Below, piece after piece: positions 50,798 through 60,159 of a DNA stretch of 64,000 nucleotides. The stretch lies in contig NZ_QICJ01000007.1 in assembly GCF_003201105.1 (NCBI RefSeq), positions 186,001 to 250,000 on the forward strand. Reading direction: 5' to 3'. Source of the DNA: Dyella sp. AtDHG13 (GTDB lineage: Bacteria; Pseudomonadota; Gammaproteobacteria; Xanthomonadales; Rhodanobacteraceae). Under the pieces are notes generated by a model, which was not told the DNA's origin, searched no databases, and saw only the letters and a list, made by a program, of their open reading frames with translations. Within the stretch, counting starts at the first letter, position 1; every line of letters starts with the position of its first letter. Made by a program: the position numbers and the translations under genes.

Positions 50798-50833
50798 AGG
50801 CCCCGAAAGGTTCCGGGACCTTTGATGAACTGA

Positions 50834-50862
50834 ATAGTACAGGAATTTGAGGCACCTGTCCA
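50834..50862 (-). promoter_or_regulatory. Candidate sigma-70 promoter of rpoH
   Basis: On the minus strand TGGACA (-35, 50857-50862) and TACTAT (-10, 50834-50839) are 17 nt apart. Transcription would begin near 50827, giving a leader of about 85 nt that includes the CIRCE element and an AAAGGT/ACCTTT hairpin. Confidence 0.55.
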
Positions 50863-50927
50863 GCGAGGCGCCCCGGGGAGGCTCCACTGTGCCCAGGCGG
50901 CGGTTCAGCGACCGTGAAAAGGCCGTT

Positions 50928-51629
50928 TCAGCCGAGTTCCGAGCGCATCGGCAGGGACCAGTCGATCGGGGCGACCCCGCGGCTTTCCAGGTATCGGTTC
51001 GCCGCCGAGAAGTGCCCGCAGCCGATGAAACCGCGATGCGCCGACAAGGGAGATGGGTGCACCGACCGCAAAATGCAATGGCGGCGGCCATCGATCAGCT
51101 GGCCCTTCTTCTGGGCATAGGAGCCCCAGAGCATGAAGACCAGCCCTTCCCGCTCCCGGTTGAGGGCATCGATGGCGGCGTCGGTGAAGCCTTCCCAGCC
51201 CTTGCCCTGGTGGGACCCGGCCATGCCCTGCTGGACGGTGAGCGTGGCGTTGAGCAGCAGCACGCCCCGATCCGCCCAGGGGGTCAGGCAGCCGTGGTCG
51301 GGCGCCGGGAAGCCCAGGTCGCGCTGGATCTCCTTGAAGATGTTCTGCAGCGAGGGCGGCGCCGGCACGCCGGGCCGGACGGAGAAGCACAGGCCATGGG
51401 CCTGGTTCGGGCCGTGGTAGGGGTCCTGCCCCAGGATCACCACCCGCACGGCGTCGAACGGGGTGTGGTCGAAGGCGGCGAAGATCTCGGCGCCAGGCGG
51501 ATAGATCACCTTGCCGGCCTGCTTTTCGCTGCGCAGGAAGCCGCCCAGGGCCTGCATGTCGGGCCGGCTGAGGTAATCGCCGATGCGAGCCTTCCACGAA
51601 GGCTCGAGCTTCACGCGATCCTCGGTCAC
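50928..51629 (-). CDS. ung: Uracil-DNA glycosylase (GTG start)
   Basis: A 233-residue family 1 uracil-DNA glycosylase that removes uracil from DNA. The catalytic Asp is in [20 protein letters not shown] (GQDPYH at ~67-72), LLLNATLTV lies near 124, and the second active-site motif is [13 protein letters not shown] (~192-204). The length is normal. It starts with GTG at 51629 overlapping the stop of the preceding response regulator by 4 nt (GTGA), an unusual translational coupling of a repair enzyme to a two-component protein. Its 3' end lies 187 nt upstream of the rpoH start. Confidence 0.95.
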   Translation of the reverse strand: MTEDRVKLEPSWKARIGDYLSRPDMQALGGFLRSEKQAGKVIYPPGAEIFAAFDHTPFDAVRVVILGQDPYHGPNQAHGLCFSVRPGVPAPPSLQNIFKEIQRDLGFPAPDHGCLTPWADRGVLLLNATLTVQQGMAGSHQGKGWEGFTDAAIDALNREREGLVFMLWGSYAQKKGQLIDGRRHCILRSVHPSPLSAHRGFIGCGHFSAANRYLESRGVAPIDWSLPMRSELG

Positions 51630-52468
51630 GCCGCGTCGCCCCGCTCGCGCAGGTGCTGCGACACGCGCAGCTGGAACAGCAACTTGGTCATCAGCAGTTT
51701 TTCCTCGATGGGTTTCTCGACCAAGTCGTTCGCGCCGGCACGCAGCAGCGCGGCCTGGTTGGCCGGGTTCTCGTCGCCCGTCATCACCAGCACGGGCAGG
51801 CGGCCCTTGCCGTAGCCGTAATCGCGGCGGATGCGTTCGAGCAGGTCGCCGCCGGTGAGTTCGCCCTTCAGGCTGACGTCGGTGAGCACGATGTCGGCGC
51901 CGACGCGGGACGCTTCCTTCGCCTTGTCGAGCAGCACCAGCGCATCTTCGACGCTCACCACGTGGTGCACGGTCAGGCCGTGCTTTTCCAGGATGCGCCG
52001 GGTCGCCAGCGCCACCACGCGGCTGTCTTCCACGTAGAGCACTTCGCCCTGGGCGGATTCGGGCGGCTTCACGTAGCCACGGATGAATTCCGCCAGCGCC
52101 TGGAAGCCCAGCGACTTGTCGAAATAGTCGGTGACGTGTTCGCCCAGCGTGCGGTTGTGCAGGCGGTCGTCCACGTCGCCGGACACCACCACGATGGGCA
52201 CGTAGGCCTGCGCGGCGGATTCACGAACATGGCGCGCAAGCTCGAGCCCGTCCATGTCGGGCAGGCGCAAGGCGATGGTGATGAAGTCGAAGGCGCCGCC
52301 TTCCATCAGCTCCTTGGCTTCCGCGCCACTGCCGGCGCCGACCACGTCGCTGTCGGGCAGCTCGCCCTTCAGCACGCGCGCAATCAGCTGGCGTACCACC
52401 TTGGAACCATCCACCACCAGCACCCTGGGCGCCGTTCCCACCGCACGACTGCTGAAACTTCCACTCAT
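51626..52468 (-). CDS. Double-receiver response regulator, first receiver degenerate
   Basis: A 280-residue protein made of two receiver domains and no output domain. Receiver 1 (residues ~15-130) has VVDGS instead of the acidic pair and A66 in [13 protein letters not shown] where the phospho-acceptor Asp should be; its Lys (DYFDKSLG) remains. Receiver 2 (~142-270) has VEDS, acceptor D197 in IVLTDVSL and Lys in LVEKPI, so it should be phosphorylatable. Such proteins usually act by protein contact, for example in chemotaxis or phosphorelay. No cognate kinase gene is adjacent. AGGGG precedes the ATG. Its stop overlaps the ung start. Confidence 0.88.
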   Translation of the reverse strand: MSGSFSSRAVGTAPRVLVVDGSKVVRQLIARVLKGELPDSDVVGAGSGAEAKELMEGGAFDFITIALRLPDMDGLELARHVRESAAQAYVPIVVVSGDVDDRLHNRTLGEHVTDYFDKSLGFQALAEFIRGYVKPPESAQGEVLYVEDSRVVALATRRILEKHGLTVHHVVSVEDALVLLDKAKEASRVGADIVLTDVSLKGELTGGDLLERIRRDYGYGKGRLPVLVMTGDENPANQAALLRAGANDLVEKPIEEKLLMTKLLFQLRVSQHLRERGDAA

Positions 52469-52614
52469 CCCCTGTCACCCACGTGTAGGCCGGCGCTCCC
52501 TGCCGGCAACCTGTCGATGCACTGTCCCAGCGCCCGGAAACTTCGATCCGGGATGCTGCACCATCCCCACCAACCTTGCATGACAAGCTCGCCGTGGCGT
52601 GAGCCGGCGCACGC

Positions 52615-53601
52615 TTAGGCCGCCTTGCGCAACTGCCATGCACTGACCAGGCGGGCGCCCAGCCAGCCCAGCACCGCGGCGCCCACCGGCACGGCCGCCA
52701 GCAGCCACACCGGCAGCACGTCGACCTGCAGCTTGCCGGCATAGACCTGACCCAGCCGCTGCACGGGCTCGGCCAGCGCCAGCTCCACCAGCAGCGCGAA
52801 GCCGGCGGCAAGGATGCCGGCGAACAGGCCGTACCAGATGCCGGCATACAGATAGGGCCGACGCACGAAGGCACGGCTCGCGCCCACCAGCATCAGCACG
52901 CCGATTTCCTCGTGGCGGCTGGCGATATCCACGCGCACCGTGTTGCCGACCACCAGCAGCACGGCCACCGCCAGCAACGCGGCCAGAATCATCACGATGC
53001 GCTGGCCGACGCCGAGCAAGGCTTCCAGGCGCTGGCGCCACGTGCCGCCATCCTGCACCTGGTCCACGCCCTGCATGCCGCGCATGTCGGTGACGAGCTG
53101 GTCGACGCTGTCGGCGCTCACGCCGGCCTTGGGCTGCACTTCCAGCACGAACGGCAACGGATTGACGTCCAGCGTGTGCAAGGCGCCGGAAAAGCCCTGC
53201 ATCTTGGCCAGCTCGTCCATGCCCTGGTCGGGCGATTTGACGGTGACGCCGGCGACTTCGGCGCGTTCGCGCAGCTTCTTGGCCATCATGTCCGCCGAGG
53301 ACACGCTTTGCCCCGGCTGCAGGAACACGCTGATGGTCTGGTTCTGGCCCAGCGCGTCGCCCATCTTCTGCAGGTTGCCCAGCAGCAGATAGAAAGTGAG
53401 CGGCAAGGCCAGCGCGATGGCCATCACCGCCACGGTGAGCAAGGTGCCGACCGGGCGCGACATCAGGCGACGTAGGCTCGACGCCGCGCTCCAGCCGTGA
53501 TGCTCGCGCCAGCTCGCCACCGGCCGGGGCTTGCTGCGAATGCCGCGCGACTGGTCGGACAGCAGCGGGCTTTCCATCGGGAATTCGGGTTGCGTGCTCA
53601 T
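52615..53601 (-). CDS. ftsX: Cell-division ABC-type permease FtsX
   Basis: A 328-residue inner-membrane protein with four transmembrane segments (~55-75, ~200-222, ~250-272, ~295-318) and the large periplasmic loop typical of FtsX between TM1 and TM2. That loop includes ISVFLQPGQSVSSADMMAKKLRE (in part) and the motif LPFVLEVQPK. With FtsE it forms a complex at the septum that activates peptidoglycan hydrolases. A very strong AGGAGGTG lies before its ATG, within the end of ftsE, which it overlaps by 4 nt. Confidence 0.93.
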   Translation of the reverse strand: MSTQPEFPMESPLLSDQSRGIRSKPRPVASWREHHGWSAASSLRRLMSRPVGTLLTVAVMAIALALPLTFYLLLGNLQKMGDALGQNQTISVFLQPGQSVSSADMMAKKLRERAEVAGVTVKSPDQGMDELAKMQGFSGALHTLDVNPLPFVLEVQPKAGVSADSVDQLVTDMRGMQGVDQVQDGGTWRQRLEALLGVGQRIVMILAALLAVAVLLVVGNTVRVDIASRHEEIGVLMLVGASRAFVRRPYLYAGIWYGLFAGILAAGFALLVELALAEPVQRLGQVYAGKLQVDVLPVWLLAAVPVGAAVLGWLGARLVSAWQLRKAA

Positions 53602-54275
53602 AGCACCTCCTGTGCGGCCACGTCGGCGACGAGGCGGCCGTGATCGAGCACGATCACGCGCTTCTTCATGCGCTTGATCAGCGGCAGGTCGTGGCTGGCG
53701 ATCAGCACGGTGGTGCCCACGTTCTGGAATTCGGCGAACAGGCCCATGATCTCCACCGCCAGCGTCGGGTCGAGGTTGCCGGTGGGTTCGTCCGCGATCA
53801 GCAGCATGGGCTTGGCGACGATGGCGCGCGCGATGCCCACGCGCTGCTGCTCGCCGGCGGAAAGCGTGGCGGGCAGCTGGCGCTCGTAGGCGAGCAGGCC
53901 GACCTTCTCCAGCGCCGCGCGCACGCGCTTGCCGCGCTCGCCGGGCGCCATGCCGCCGATCATCAGCGGCAGCTCGACGTTGGCGAACACGGTGCGGTCC
54001 ATCAGCAGGCGATGGTCCTGGAACACCATGCCCAGGCGGCGGCGCAGCTTGGGAATGCCGGCGCGGGCCACCTTGGCGAGGTTTTGCCCATCCAGCGTGA
54101 TCACGCCGTGCGACGGCCGCTCGATCAGGCCCAGCAGTTTGAGCAAGGTGCTCTTGCCGGCGCCCGAATGGCCGGTCACGAAGGCCATTTCGCCCGTCGC
54201 CACTTCAAAGGAAAGTTGCGACAAGGCCTCGTGGCCGCCTTCATAGCGTTTGCTGACTTGATCGAAGCGGATCAC
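53598..54275 (-). CDS. ftsE: Cell-division ATP-binding protein FtsE (GTG start)
   Basis: A 225-residue ABC ATPase. Walker A is GHSGAGKSTLLK (residues ~36-47), the signature is TLSAGEQQRVGIARAI (~137-152) and Walker B LLIADEPTGNLD (~160-171), with the switch His in IASHDLPLIKRM. The wording and length fit FtsE rather than LolD. The start is GTG at 54275. It is coupled to ftsX by an ATGA overlap. The 118 nt upstream hold no gene; the next gene on this strand is rhlB, whose stop lies there. Confidence 0.93.
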   Translation of the reverse strand: MIRFDQVSKRYEGGHEALSQLSFEVATGEMAFVTGHSGAGKSTLLKLLGLIERPSHGVITLDGQNLAKVARAGIPKLRRRLGMVFQDHRLLMDRTVFANVELPLMIGGMAPGERGKRVRAALEKVGLLAYERQLPATLSAGEQQRVGIARAIVAKPMLLIADEPTGNLDPTLAVEIMGLFAEFQNVGTTVLIASHDLPLIKRMKKRVIVLDHGRLVADVAAQEVL

Positions 54276-54393
54276 CGCGCATCCCCGGTCCTGGATGACA
54301 GAAGGATAAGGGATGCACGCGCGAAGGTCAGTCGGTTTTGTCTCGCGGCGCTGCCGCGGATTCAGCCGCGACAGCGCTCGACAGGCGGATCGC

Positions 54394-56106
54394 TCAGCGC
54401 CCGGTGAAGAAGCGGCTCAGCCGGCGGAAGAAGCCGACCTTCTTGGGCGCTTCCTGCTCGGCCTGCTTGCCCGAGGTGATGGCGACGTGGCGCGACGGAC
54501 GCGAGTGGTTGCTCTCGCCATTGCCGCGTTCGCGCGGCGGGCGGCGCTCGCCGCGCGGTTGACGATTGCCTTCGCCGGCCGGGTTGGCGGCGGCCTCCGC
54601 GACCGGTGCGTCACCCTCGCGGCGACGGTTGCGGCCACCGCGGCGGCGGCGACGCTTGCGCTCCGCGCCTTCCGTGTTCTCGCCCGCGGCGGGTGCCGGT
54701 GCGCGCTCGGGCTTCGCCGCTGCTTCGGCGCCCTCGGCTGCCTGCTCGGGGCGGGGCTTGCGCGGCTCACGCGGCTTGTCGCCGCGCGGACGATCGCCAC
54801 TGCGGCCACCACGGCTGCGCGAACCCTTGCGCGGCGAGCCGTCCTTCTCGCGCTGCTCCACCTTGTCGCCGAAGGCGGCGCTGTCGGCGGCCACGTCGGC
54901 CATGTACTGCGCGTCCTGCTCGCGCGGCTGCGGCATCACCAGCATGTCCGCCTCGATGTTGGCCACGGGAATGCGCTGGCCGATATACGTCTCGATGTCC
55001 GGCAGGCTCATCGCGTACAGGTCGCAGGCGAAGCTGATCGCGTCGCCCTCGGCGCCCAGGCGCGCGGTGCGGCCGATGCGGTGCACGTAGTCTTCCGCGT
55101 CCTGCGGCAGGTCGTAGTTGAAGACGTGGCTGACGGCCGGGATATGCAGGCCGCGCGCGGCAACGTCGGTGCACACCAGGATGTCGAGCTGGCCTTCCTG
55201 GAAGCGCTGCAACAGCTTCTGTCGCTTGAGCTGCGGCACGTCGCCCGACAGCGCGCCCACGCGGTAGCCCTGGCGCTTGAGGCGGTCGGTGATCTTCTCG
55301 GCCGCGGCCTTGGTGTTGACGAAGATGATGCTGCGCGAGGGGTTGGTGCGATCGAGCAGGTTGAGCAGCAGCGGCATCTTCTCTTCCTTGGCGGGGAAGT
55401 AGACGACCTGGCGCACGCGGTCGGCAGTGACGTTGTCCGTCTCCACCTCCAGCTTTTCGGCGTTGTGCATGTGCTCGTAAGCCAGCTCCAGCACGCGGTG
55501 GCTGAGCGTGGCGGAGAACAGCAGCACCTGGCGCTGCTCGCGCGCCGGCAGGCGGCGGAAGATGAAGCGCACGTCCTTGATGAAGCCGAGGTCGAACATG
55601 CGGTCCGCCTCGTCGATCACCATCACTTCGACGGCGTCCAGGCTGAACACGTGCTGCTTGAAGTAGTCGAGCAGGCGGCCCGGCGTGGCGATGATGATGT
55701 CGCAGCCATCCTTGAGCTGCTGGCGCTGCTTGTCGTAGTCCACGCCGCCGTAGATGAGCGCGGTGCGCAGGCCGGTGTGGCGGCCGATGGACTTGGCGTC
55801 CTTCTCGATCTGGATGGCCAGTTCGCGGGTGGGCGCGATCACCAGGGCGCGCGGGTCGCTGTCCTTGCGCTCGGCCACGGCCGGCGTGGTCAACAGGCGA
55901 TTCATCATCGCCACCAGGAAGGCGCAGGTCTTGCCGGTGCCCGTCTGGGCCTGGCCGGCGACGTCGCGGCCCGTCAGCGCGACCGGCAGGGTCAGCGCCT
56001 GGATCGGCGTGCAGCGGGTGAAGCCCGCCTCGTCGAGGCCTTTCTGAAGCAGCGGATGGAGATCGAAATTGGTGAAGAAGGTATCGGTGAGAACGGTTTG
56101 GGACAT
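54394..56106 (-). CDS. rhlB: DEAD-box RNA helicase RhlB with basic C-terminal tail
   Basis: A 570-residue ATP-dependent RNA helicase. The Q motif is [16 protein letters not shown] (~29-44), motif I AQTGTGKT (~53-60), DEAD-box [13 protein letters not shown] (~164-176), SAT in [11 protein letters not shown], and [10 protein letters not shown] (~349-358). The core of about 420 residues is followed by a ~150-residue low-complexity tail rich in Arg, Pro, Ala, Gly and Glu ([17 protein letters not shown] near ~490) and a short helical end, [16 protein letters not shown]. The helicase acts with RNase E in mRNA decay; the tail probably binds RNA. It is divergent from trxA-rho, as in related Xanthomonadales. 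Confidence 0.92.
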   Translation of the reverse strand: MSQTVLTDTFFTNFDLHPLLQKGLDEAGFTRCTPIQALTLPVALTGRDVAGQAQTGTGKTCAFLVAMMNRLLTTPAVAERKDSDPRALVIAPTRELAIQIEKDAKSIGRHTGLRTALIYGGVDYDKQRQQLKDGCDIIIATPGRLLDYFKQHVFSLDAVEVMVIDEADRMFDLGFIKDVRFIFRRLPAREQRQVLLFSATLSHRVLELAYEHMHNAEKLEVETDNVTADRVRQVVYFPAKEEKMPLLLNLLDRTNPSRSIIFVNTKAAAEKITDRLKRQGYRVGALSGDVPQLKRQKLLQRFQEGQLDILVCTDVAARGLHIPAVSHVFNYDLPQDAEDYVHRIGRTARLGAEGDAISFACDLYAMSLPDIETYIGQRIPVANIEADMLVMPQPREQDAQYMADVAADSAAFGDKVEQREKDGSPRKGSRSRGGRSGDRPRGDKPREPRKPRPEQAAEGAEAAAKPERAPAPAAGENTEGAERKRRRRRGGRNRRREGDAPVAEAAANPAGEGNRQPRGERRPPRERGNGESNHSRPSRHVAITSGKQAEQEAPKKVGFFRRLSRFFTGR

Positions 56107-56567
56107 TGCTCTTGGGATATGAATGCAGGCAGCGCCCGGGGGCGGCCGCCTGGCTCCTTGCCGGTGAGACGCAAACAAGGAACGGGTGGATGGTCGGCGC
56201 GGCCGGGACATGGCGGCAGTGTCCCAGGCAGGACCGGCGGGAGCGGCGGCGTGCGACAGCTCCGCTGGCATAGGTCAAAGGACTACCGGCTTTAACCCTT
56301 TGGCAGTCAAGGGAAAACCCTTTCACCTATGTCAACGGAACCGTCCCTGGCCACCCGTGGGAGGCCAATGCATCCAAATAGGCCGGATGCACCGACAGCC
56401 TCCCTTGAATCGCTTGAATCGCGCCCCGAGTTACGTTGCAATGGAGGCCTGCCGCAATGGCACCAGACTTCCTTTTGGTACGACCCCGCGCTTCATGGGC
56501 GCCCCAGTGTAGCCGATGCTGGGCGCGCGGTCGTGAAACCCTACCCCGCCTATCTTCGGAGATCCCG
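56107..56567. promoter_or_regulatory. Divergent rhlB / trxA control region
   Basis: This 461-nt gap has no convincing gene. For rhlB a weak promoter is possible on the minus strand (TTGACT at 56305-56310 with GGTAGT at 56282-56287, 17 nt apart). For trxA a heat-shock-like promoter is described separately. The 5' leader of trxA would be about 130 nt. Confidence 0.4.
56404..56431 (+). promoter_or_regulatory. Candidate sigma-32 (heat-shock) promoter of trxA
   Basis: CTTGAA (56404-56409), 14 nt, then CCCCGAGT (56424-56431) resembles the sigma-32 consensus CTTGAA-N13-15-CCCCATNT, preceded by the usual C-rich bases. A second CTTGAA at 56413-56418 is too close to the -10 to serve. Confidence 0.5.
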
Positions 56568-56918
56568 GTGAGCGACCTGATTACCCATGTGAGCGATGAC
56601 GCCTTCGAGCAGGAAGTGCTCCAGTCCGATACCCCTGTCCTGCTCGACTTCTGGGCGGAGTGGTGCGGCCCGTGCAAGGCCATCGCCCCGATCCTGGACG
56701 AGCTGGCCCAGCAGTACGAAGGCAAGCTGCGCATCGCCAAGATCAACATCGACCACAACCAGAAGACGCCCCGCAACTACGGCGTGCGCGGCATCCCGAC
56801 CCTGATGGTCTTCAAGAACGGCAAGGTCGAAGCCACCCAGATCGGCGCGGTCAGCAAGGGCGCGCTGACCCAGCTGATCGACAAGGCCATCGCGCAGACG
56901 GCCGGCAACGCCGCCTGA
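56568..56918 (+). CDS. trxA: Thioredoxin 1 (GTG start)
   Basis: A 116-residue thiol-disulfide oxidoreductase. The active site is WAEWCGPCKAIAP (Cys near 34 and 37), followed by KINIDHNQKTPRNYGVRGIPTL (in part), where the cis-Pro is IPT (~78), and the C-terminal GAVSKGALTQLID. The length is normal. The start is GTG at 56568, with GGAG 8 nt upstream; upstream in-frame ATGs would add unrelated sequence. It precedes rho by 183 nt, an arrangement conserved with rhlB in many gammaproteobacteria. Confidence 0.95.
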   Translation: MSDLITHVSDDAFEQEVLQSDTPVLLDFWAEWCGPCKAIAPILDELAQQYEGKLRIAKINIDHNQKTPRNYGVRGIPTLMVFKNGKVEATQIGAVSKGALTQLIDKAIAQTAGNAA

Positions 56919-56969
56919 GACAGCATCGCGCTTCACCTCGCTTCGGAAAATTTTTCTGAAGTTTTCCCG

Positions 56970-56993
56970 CCGCGGCGCTTTACGGCGCCGCGG
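56970..56993 (+). terminator. GC-rich hairpin in the trxA-rho gap
   Basis: CCGCGGCGC (56970-56978) pairs with GCGCCGCGG (56985-56993) across a 6-nt loop. There is no T tract behind it, so it may pause transcription or belong to the rho leader rather than terminate trxA. Confidence 0.5.
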
Positions 56994-57101
56994 GCCGGGT
57001 GCTAGATTTCCTGCGTCCGTCGGGACAGTCCTGTCCCCCGCGCCGTCCGCGCAACGCAACCTTCCCTCCTGTCATCAACGGCGCCCCGCAGAGGTTTGCC
57101 C

Positions 57102-58841
57102 GTGTCTGATATCGAAAGCAAAGAAACCAACGACGCCAAGAGCGCCGACGCCAAGCCTGTGGCTGAAACCCGCACGCGCGCGCCGCGCAAGTCCGCCGCC
57201 GCGGCAGCCGCTGCCGCCGAGAAGGCCGAGAAGCAGCCGCAGCTCGACATGCCGCCGCTGCCTCCCGTGGAGCGCGCCGCGCCGCCTGCCTCCGAACCGC
57301 CCGCCCCCGCTCCTGCCGCCGAATCGGCGCCGCAGAACGACGGTGGCCAGCGCCAGCCGCAGGAAGCCCGCGAGGGCGGCCAGCAGCAAGGTGGCGGCAA
57401 CGGCGGCAACCAGCAGAATTTCAACCGCAACGACCGTGACGGTCGCGGCCGCCGCCGGCGCCACGAGCGCAACCAGCAGCGCGGCCAGGGCGGTGGCGGC
57501 GGCAACCAGCAGCATCCGCGCAACAACAACGGCCTGCCGGTGGACGACGAGTACGCCGACGCCGGCAGCAACGACCGCCTGATCAACCTGACCGAACTCA
57601 AGCGCAAGAACGCGTTCCAGCTGCTGGAATTCGCCGAGTCGCTGGGCATCCAGGAAGGCGTGGCGCGCGCCCGCAAGCAGGACGTGATCTTCTCCATCCT
57701 CAAGGCCCACGCCCGCTCCGGCGGCGGCATCTGGGCCGAGGGCGTGCTGGAAATCCTGCAGGACGGCTTCGGCTTCCTGCGCTCGGCGGACGAGTCCTAC
57801 CTGGCCGGCCCCGACGACATCTACGTGTCGCCCAGCCAGATCCGCCGCTTCAACCTGCGCACCGGCGACTACATCACCGGACGCGTGCGCCATCCGAAGG
57901 AAGGCGAGCGTTACTTCGCGATGCTCAAGGTCGACGACATCAACGGCGATCCGCCGGAGGCGTCGAAGAACAAGATGCTGTTCGAGAACCTGACGCCGCT
58001 GTTCCCGCGCAAGGCATTCAAGCTCGAGCGCGGCAACGGCTCGACCGAGGACATCACCGGCCGCATCCTGGACCTCGTCGCGCCGATCGGCCGCGGCCAG
58101 CGCGGCCTGATCGTCTCGCAGCCGAAGTCCGGCAAGACGATGATGCTGCAGAACATCGCGCAGGCCATCCAGTACAACCATCCGGACGTCCATCTGATCA
58201 TGCTGCTGATCGACGAGCGCCCGGAAGAAGTGACGGAAATCGCCCGCACCGTGCGTGCGGAAGTGATCTCCTCGACCTTCGACGAGCCGGCCGTGCGCCA
58301 CGTGCAGGTCGCCGAAATGGTGATCGAGCGCGCCAAGCGCCTGGTCGAGCACAAGAAGGACGTGGTGATCCTGCTCGACTCCATCACGCGCCTGGCCCGC
58401 GCCTACAACACCGTGGTGCCGAGCTCCGGCAAGGTGCTCACCGGTGGTGTGGACGCCAACGCCCTGCAGCGCCCGAAGCGTTTCTTCGGCGCCGCGCGCA
58501 ACGTGGAGGAAGGCGGCAGCCTGACCATCATCGCCACCGCGCTGACCGACACCGGCAGCAAGATGGACGAGGTGATCTACGAGGAGTTCAAGGGCACCGG
58601 CAACATGGAAGTGCACTTGTCCCGCCGCATCGCCGAGAAGCGCGTGTACCCGGCCATCGACATCAACCGCTCCGGCACCCGCCGCGAGGACCTGCTGATC
58701 GAGCCGGACCTGCTCTCCAAGATCTGGATCCTGCGCAAGCTGCTGCATCCGATGGACGAGCTGGCCGCGATGGAGTTCATGCTCGACAAGATGAAGAACA
58801 CCAAGTCCAACGACGAGTTCTTCAACTCGATGAAGCGCTGA
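57102..58841 (+). CDS. rho: Transcription termination factor Rho with long N-terminal insert (GTG start)
   Basis: A 579-residue hexameric RNA helicase. The first ~160 residues are an extra low-complexity region: an Ala/Pro/Glu-rich part and then Gly/Gln/Asn/Arg-rich sequence ([19 protein letters not shown], near ~92-110). The Rho N-terminal helical domain follows ([20 protein letters not shown]), then the cold-shock RNA-binding domain (GFGFLRS), Walker [16 protein letters not shown] (~344-358), Walker [17 protein letters not shown] (~423-438) and the Q/R-loop region. E. coli Rho is 419 residues. GTG at 57102 has AGAGG about 8 nt upstream. Confidence 0.95.
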   Translation: MSDIESKETNDAKSADAKPVAETRTRAPRKSAAAAAAAAEKAEKQPQLDMPPLPPVERAAPPASEPPAPAPAAESAPQNDGGQRQPQEAREGGQQQGGGNGGNQQNFNRNDRDGRGRRRRHERNQQRGQGGGGGNQQHPRNNNGLPVDDEYADAGSNDRLINLTELKRKNAFQLLEFAESLGIQEGVARARKQDVIFSILKAHARSGGGIWAEGVLEILQDGFGFLRSADESYLAGPDDIYVSPSQIRRFNLRTGDYITGRVRHPKEGERYFAMLKVDDINGDPPEASKNKMLFENLTPLFPRKAFKLERGNGSTEDITGRILDLVAPIGRGQRGLIVSQPKSGKTMMLQNIAQAIQYNHPDVHLIMLLIDERPEEVTEIARTVRAEVISSTFDEPAVRHVQVAEMVIERAKRLVEHKKDVVILLDSITRLARAYNTVVPSSGKVLTGGVDANALQRPKRFFGAARNVEEGGSLTIIATALTDTGSKMDEVIYEEFKGTGNMEVHLSRRIAEKRVYPAIDINRSGTRREDLLIEPDLLSKIWILRKLLHPMDELAAMEFMLDKMKNTKSNDEFFNSMKR

Positions 58842-58861
58842 TCCTCCGCGCCTTCGTCACC

Positions 58862-58889
58862 GCAAAGGCCGCCTCCGGGCGGCCTTTGC
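58862..58889. terminator. Convergent terminator between rho and diguanylate cyclase
   Basis: GCAAAGGCCGCC (58862-58873) and GGCGGCCTTTGC (58878-58889) form a perfect 12-bp stem with a TCCG loop, positioned between the convergent stops of rho and the diguanylate cyclase gene. Confidence 0.85.
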
Positions 58890-58899
58890 ATGTCCGGCC

Positions 58900-59850
58900 T
58901 CAGGAACGCGGCGGATACACGCAGAGCGTGTTTCGCCCCGCCGCCTTCGCCGCATACAGCGCGCGGTCCGCGCAATGCAGCAAGGCTTCGCGCGGGCCCA
59001 GCTTGGAGGGTGGCAGGTCGTCCAGGCTGGTCACGCCGATGCTGATCGTCACGCAGTCGTACGGGCTGCCCGGATGCCAGATGGCCAGCGCGCGGATGTC
59101 CTGCAGGATGTGCCTGGCCACGACCTGCGCGCCCGAGGTATCGGTATCCGGCAGGATCGCGATGAATTCCTCGCCGCCATAACGCCCCACCAGATCGCTG
59201 TGGCGGCGGATGCTCTTGCGCAGCCGCGCGGCGATGGCGCGCAGGCATTCATCGCCCTTCTGATGCCCGGCGTGATCGTTGTAGGACTTGAAGTAATCGA
59301 CGTCCATCATCAGCACCGACAACGCGGCGCCGCTGCGCATGCAGCGCCGTGCTTCCGCGGCGAGCGCGTCGTCGAGCCGGCGGCGGTTGGCCAGGCCGGT
59401 CAGGTGATCGTGGCTGGCGTGGAACTGCCACAGGCGGCGCGCCTCTTCCGAGGCGACTTCCATGCGCTTGCGGTTGGTGATGTCGACCAGGGCCGTGGTC
59501 ATGCCCAGCACATTGCCGTCGCTGTCGCGCACGGCCTGCAAGGCCACCATGAAATGCCGGCCGTGGCAGGCCAGCTCGCGCTCCTTCAGGTCGAAGCCGG
59601 CATCGAAATCCGCGAAATCCTGTTGCAGCTGCTCGTCCGCGCCGGAGAGGTAATCGTTTACGCGACGACCCGTGAGATCCGCCGGAAGCAAGCCGTGAAT
59701 GGCCGCATAGGCGCCATTGACGCCCGTGTAGCGGCCATCGCGGTCGATCACGCCCAGCGCCACGGGAATCGCGTCGTACAGAGACTGCAGCGACGTGGCC
59801 AGCGGGCCGATCAAGGTGTCGGCGTCGAAACGCGGCGACGCGTTGCTCAT
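58900..59850 (-). CDS. PAS-GGDEF diguanylate cyclase
   Basis: A 316-residue soluble enzyme expected to make cyclic di-GMP. A PAS domain (residues ~15-135, VALGVIDRDGRYTGVNGAYA and a closing VDITNRKRMEVASEE) is followed by a GGDEF domain with HDHLTGLANRRRLD (~152-165) and the active-site motif RYGGEEFIAIL (~235-245). An RxxD inhibitory site (RHSD) lies five residues before GGEEF, so product feedback is likely. No membrane segment is present. GGAG lies upstream of the ATG at 59850; a longer frame to 60018 starts with basic sequence and lacks a ribosome site. The 309 nt upstream (59851-60159) hold nothing I recognise. Confidence 0.9.
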   Translation of the reverse strand: MSNASPRFDADTLIGPLATSLQSLYDAIPVALGVIDRDGRYTGVNGAYAAIHGLLPADLTGRRVNDYLSGADEQLQQDFADFDAGFDLKERELACHGRHFMVALQAVRDSDGNVLGMTTALVDITNRKRMEVASEEARRLWQFHASHDHLTGLANRRRLDDALAAEARRCMRSGAALSVLMMDVDYFKSYNDHAGHQKGDECLRAIAARLRKSIRRHSDLVGRYGGEEFIAILPDTDTSGAQVVARHILQDIRALAIWHPGSPYDCVTISIGVTSLDDLPPSKLGPREALLHCADRALYAAKAAGRNTLCVYPPRS

Positions 59851-60159
59851 GCCCTGCTCCAGACCATAGGTGCGTGACGACCGTGCCCGGCCGTGCTGCG
59901 TGTCTTTGCCGAAAGCCCGGCGGCGCGAGCGCACGAGGGTCACGGCCCTGCGCGCGACTCGCGGCCAGCTTCTCTGCAGCTTGAAATTTCGCTTGACCAT
60001 CTCATTCCTCCGGCCCACGCGAACGGAAGACGCTCGAGGGGAGAGCGCTCTGCGCCAGCGGGCGACGACCGCGGGGAATAGCCGGCGAACACGCCGGGAA
60101 TGCGGATCGTCCAGTGACCATGGTGCTCAAGTGCTGCCTTGGCCGGAATCAGAAAAGTC

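Noticed and set aside
57040-57101. Rho starting at the in-frame TTG at 57096
   Set aside because: GTG at 57102 lies at a better distance from AGAGG and gives the usual short Ser-Asp N terminus.
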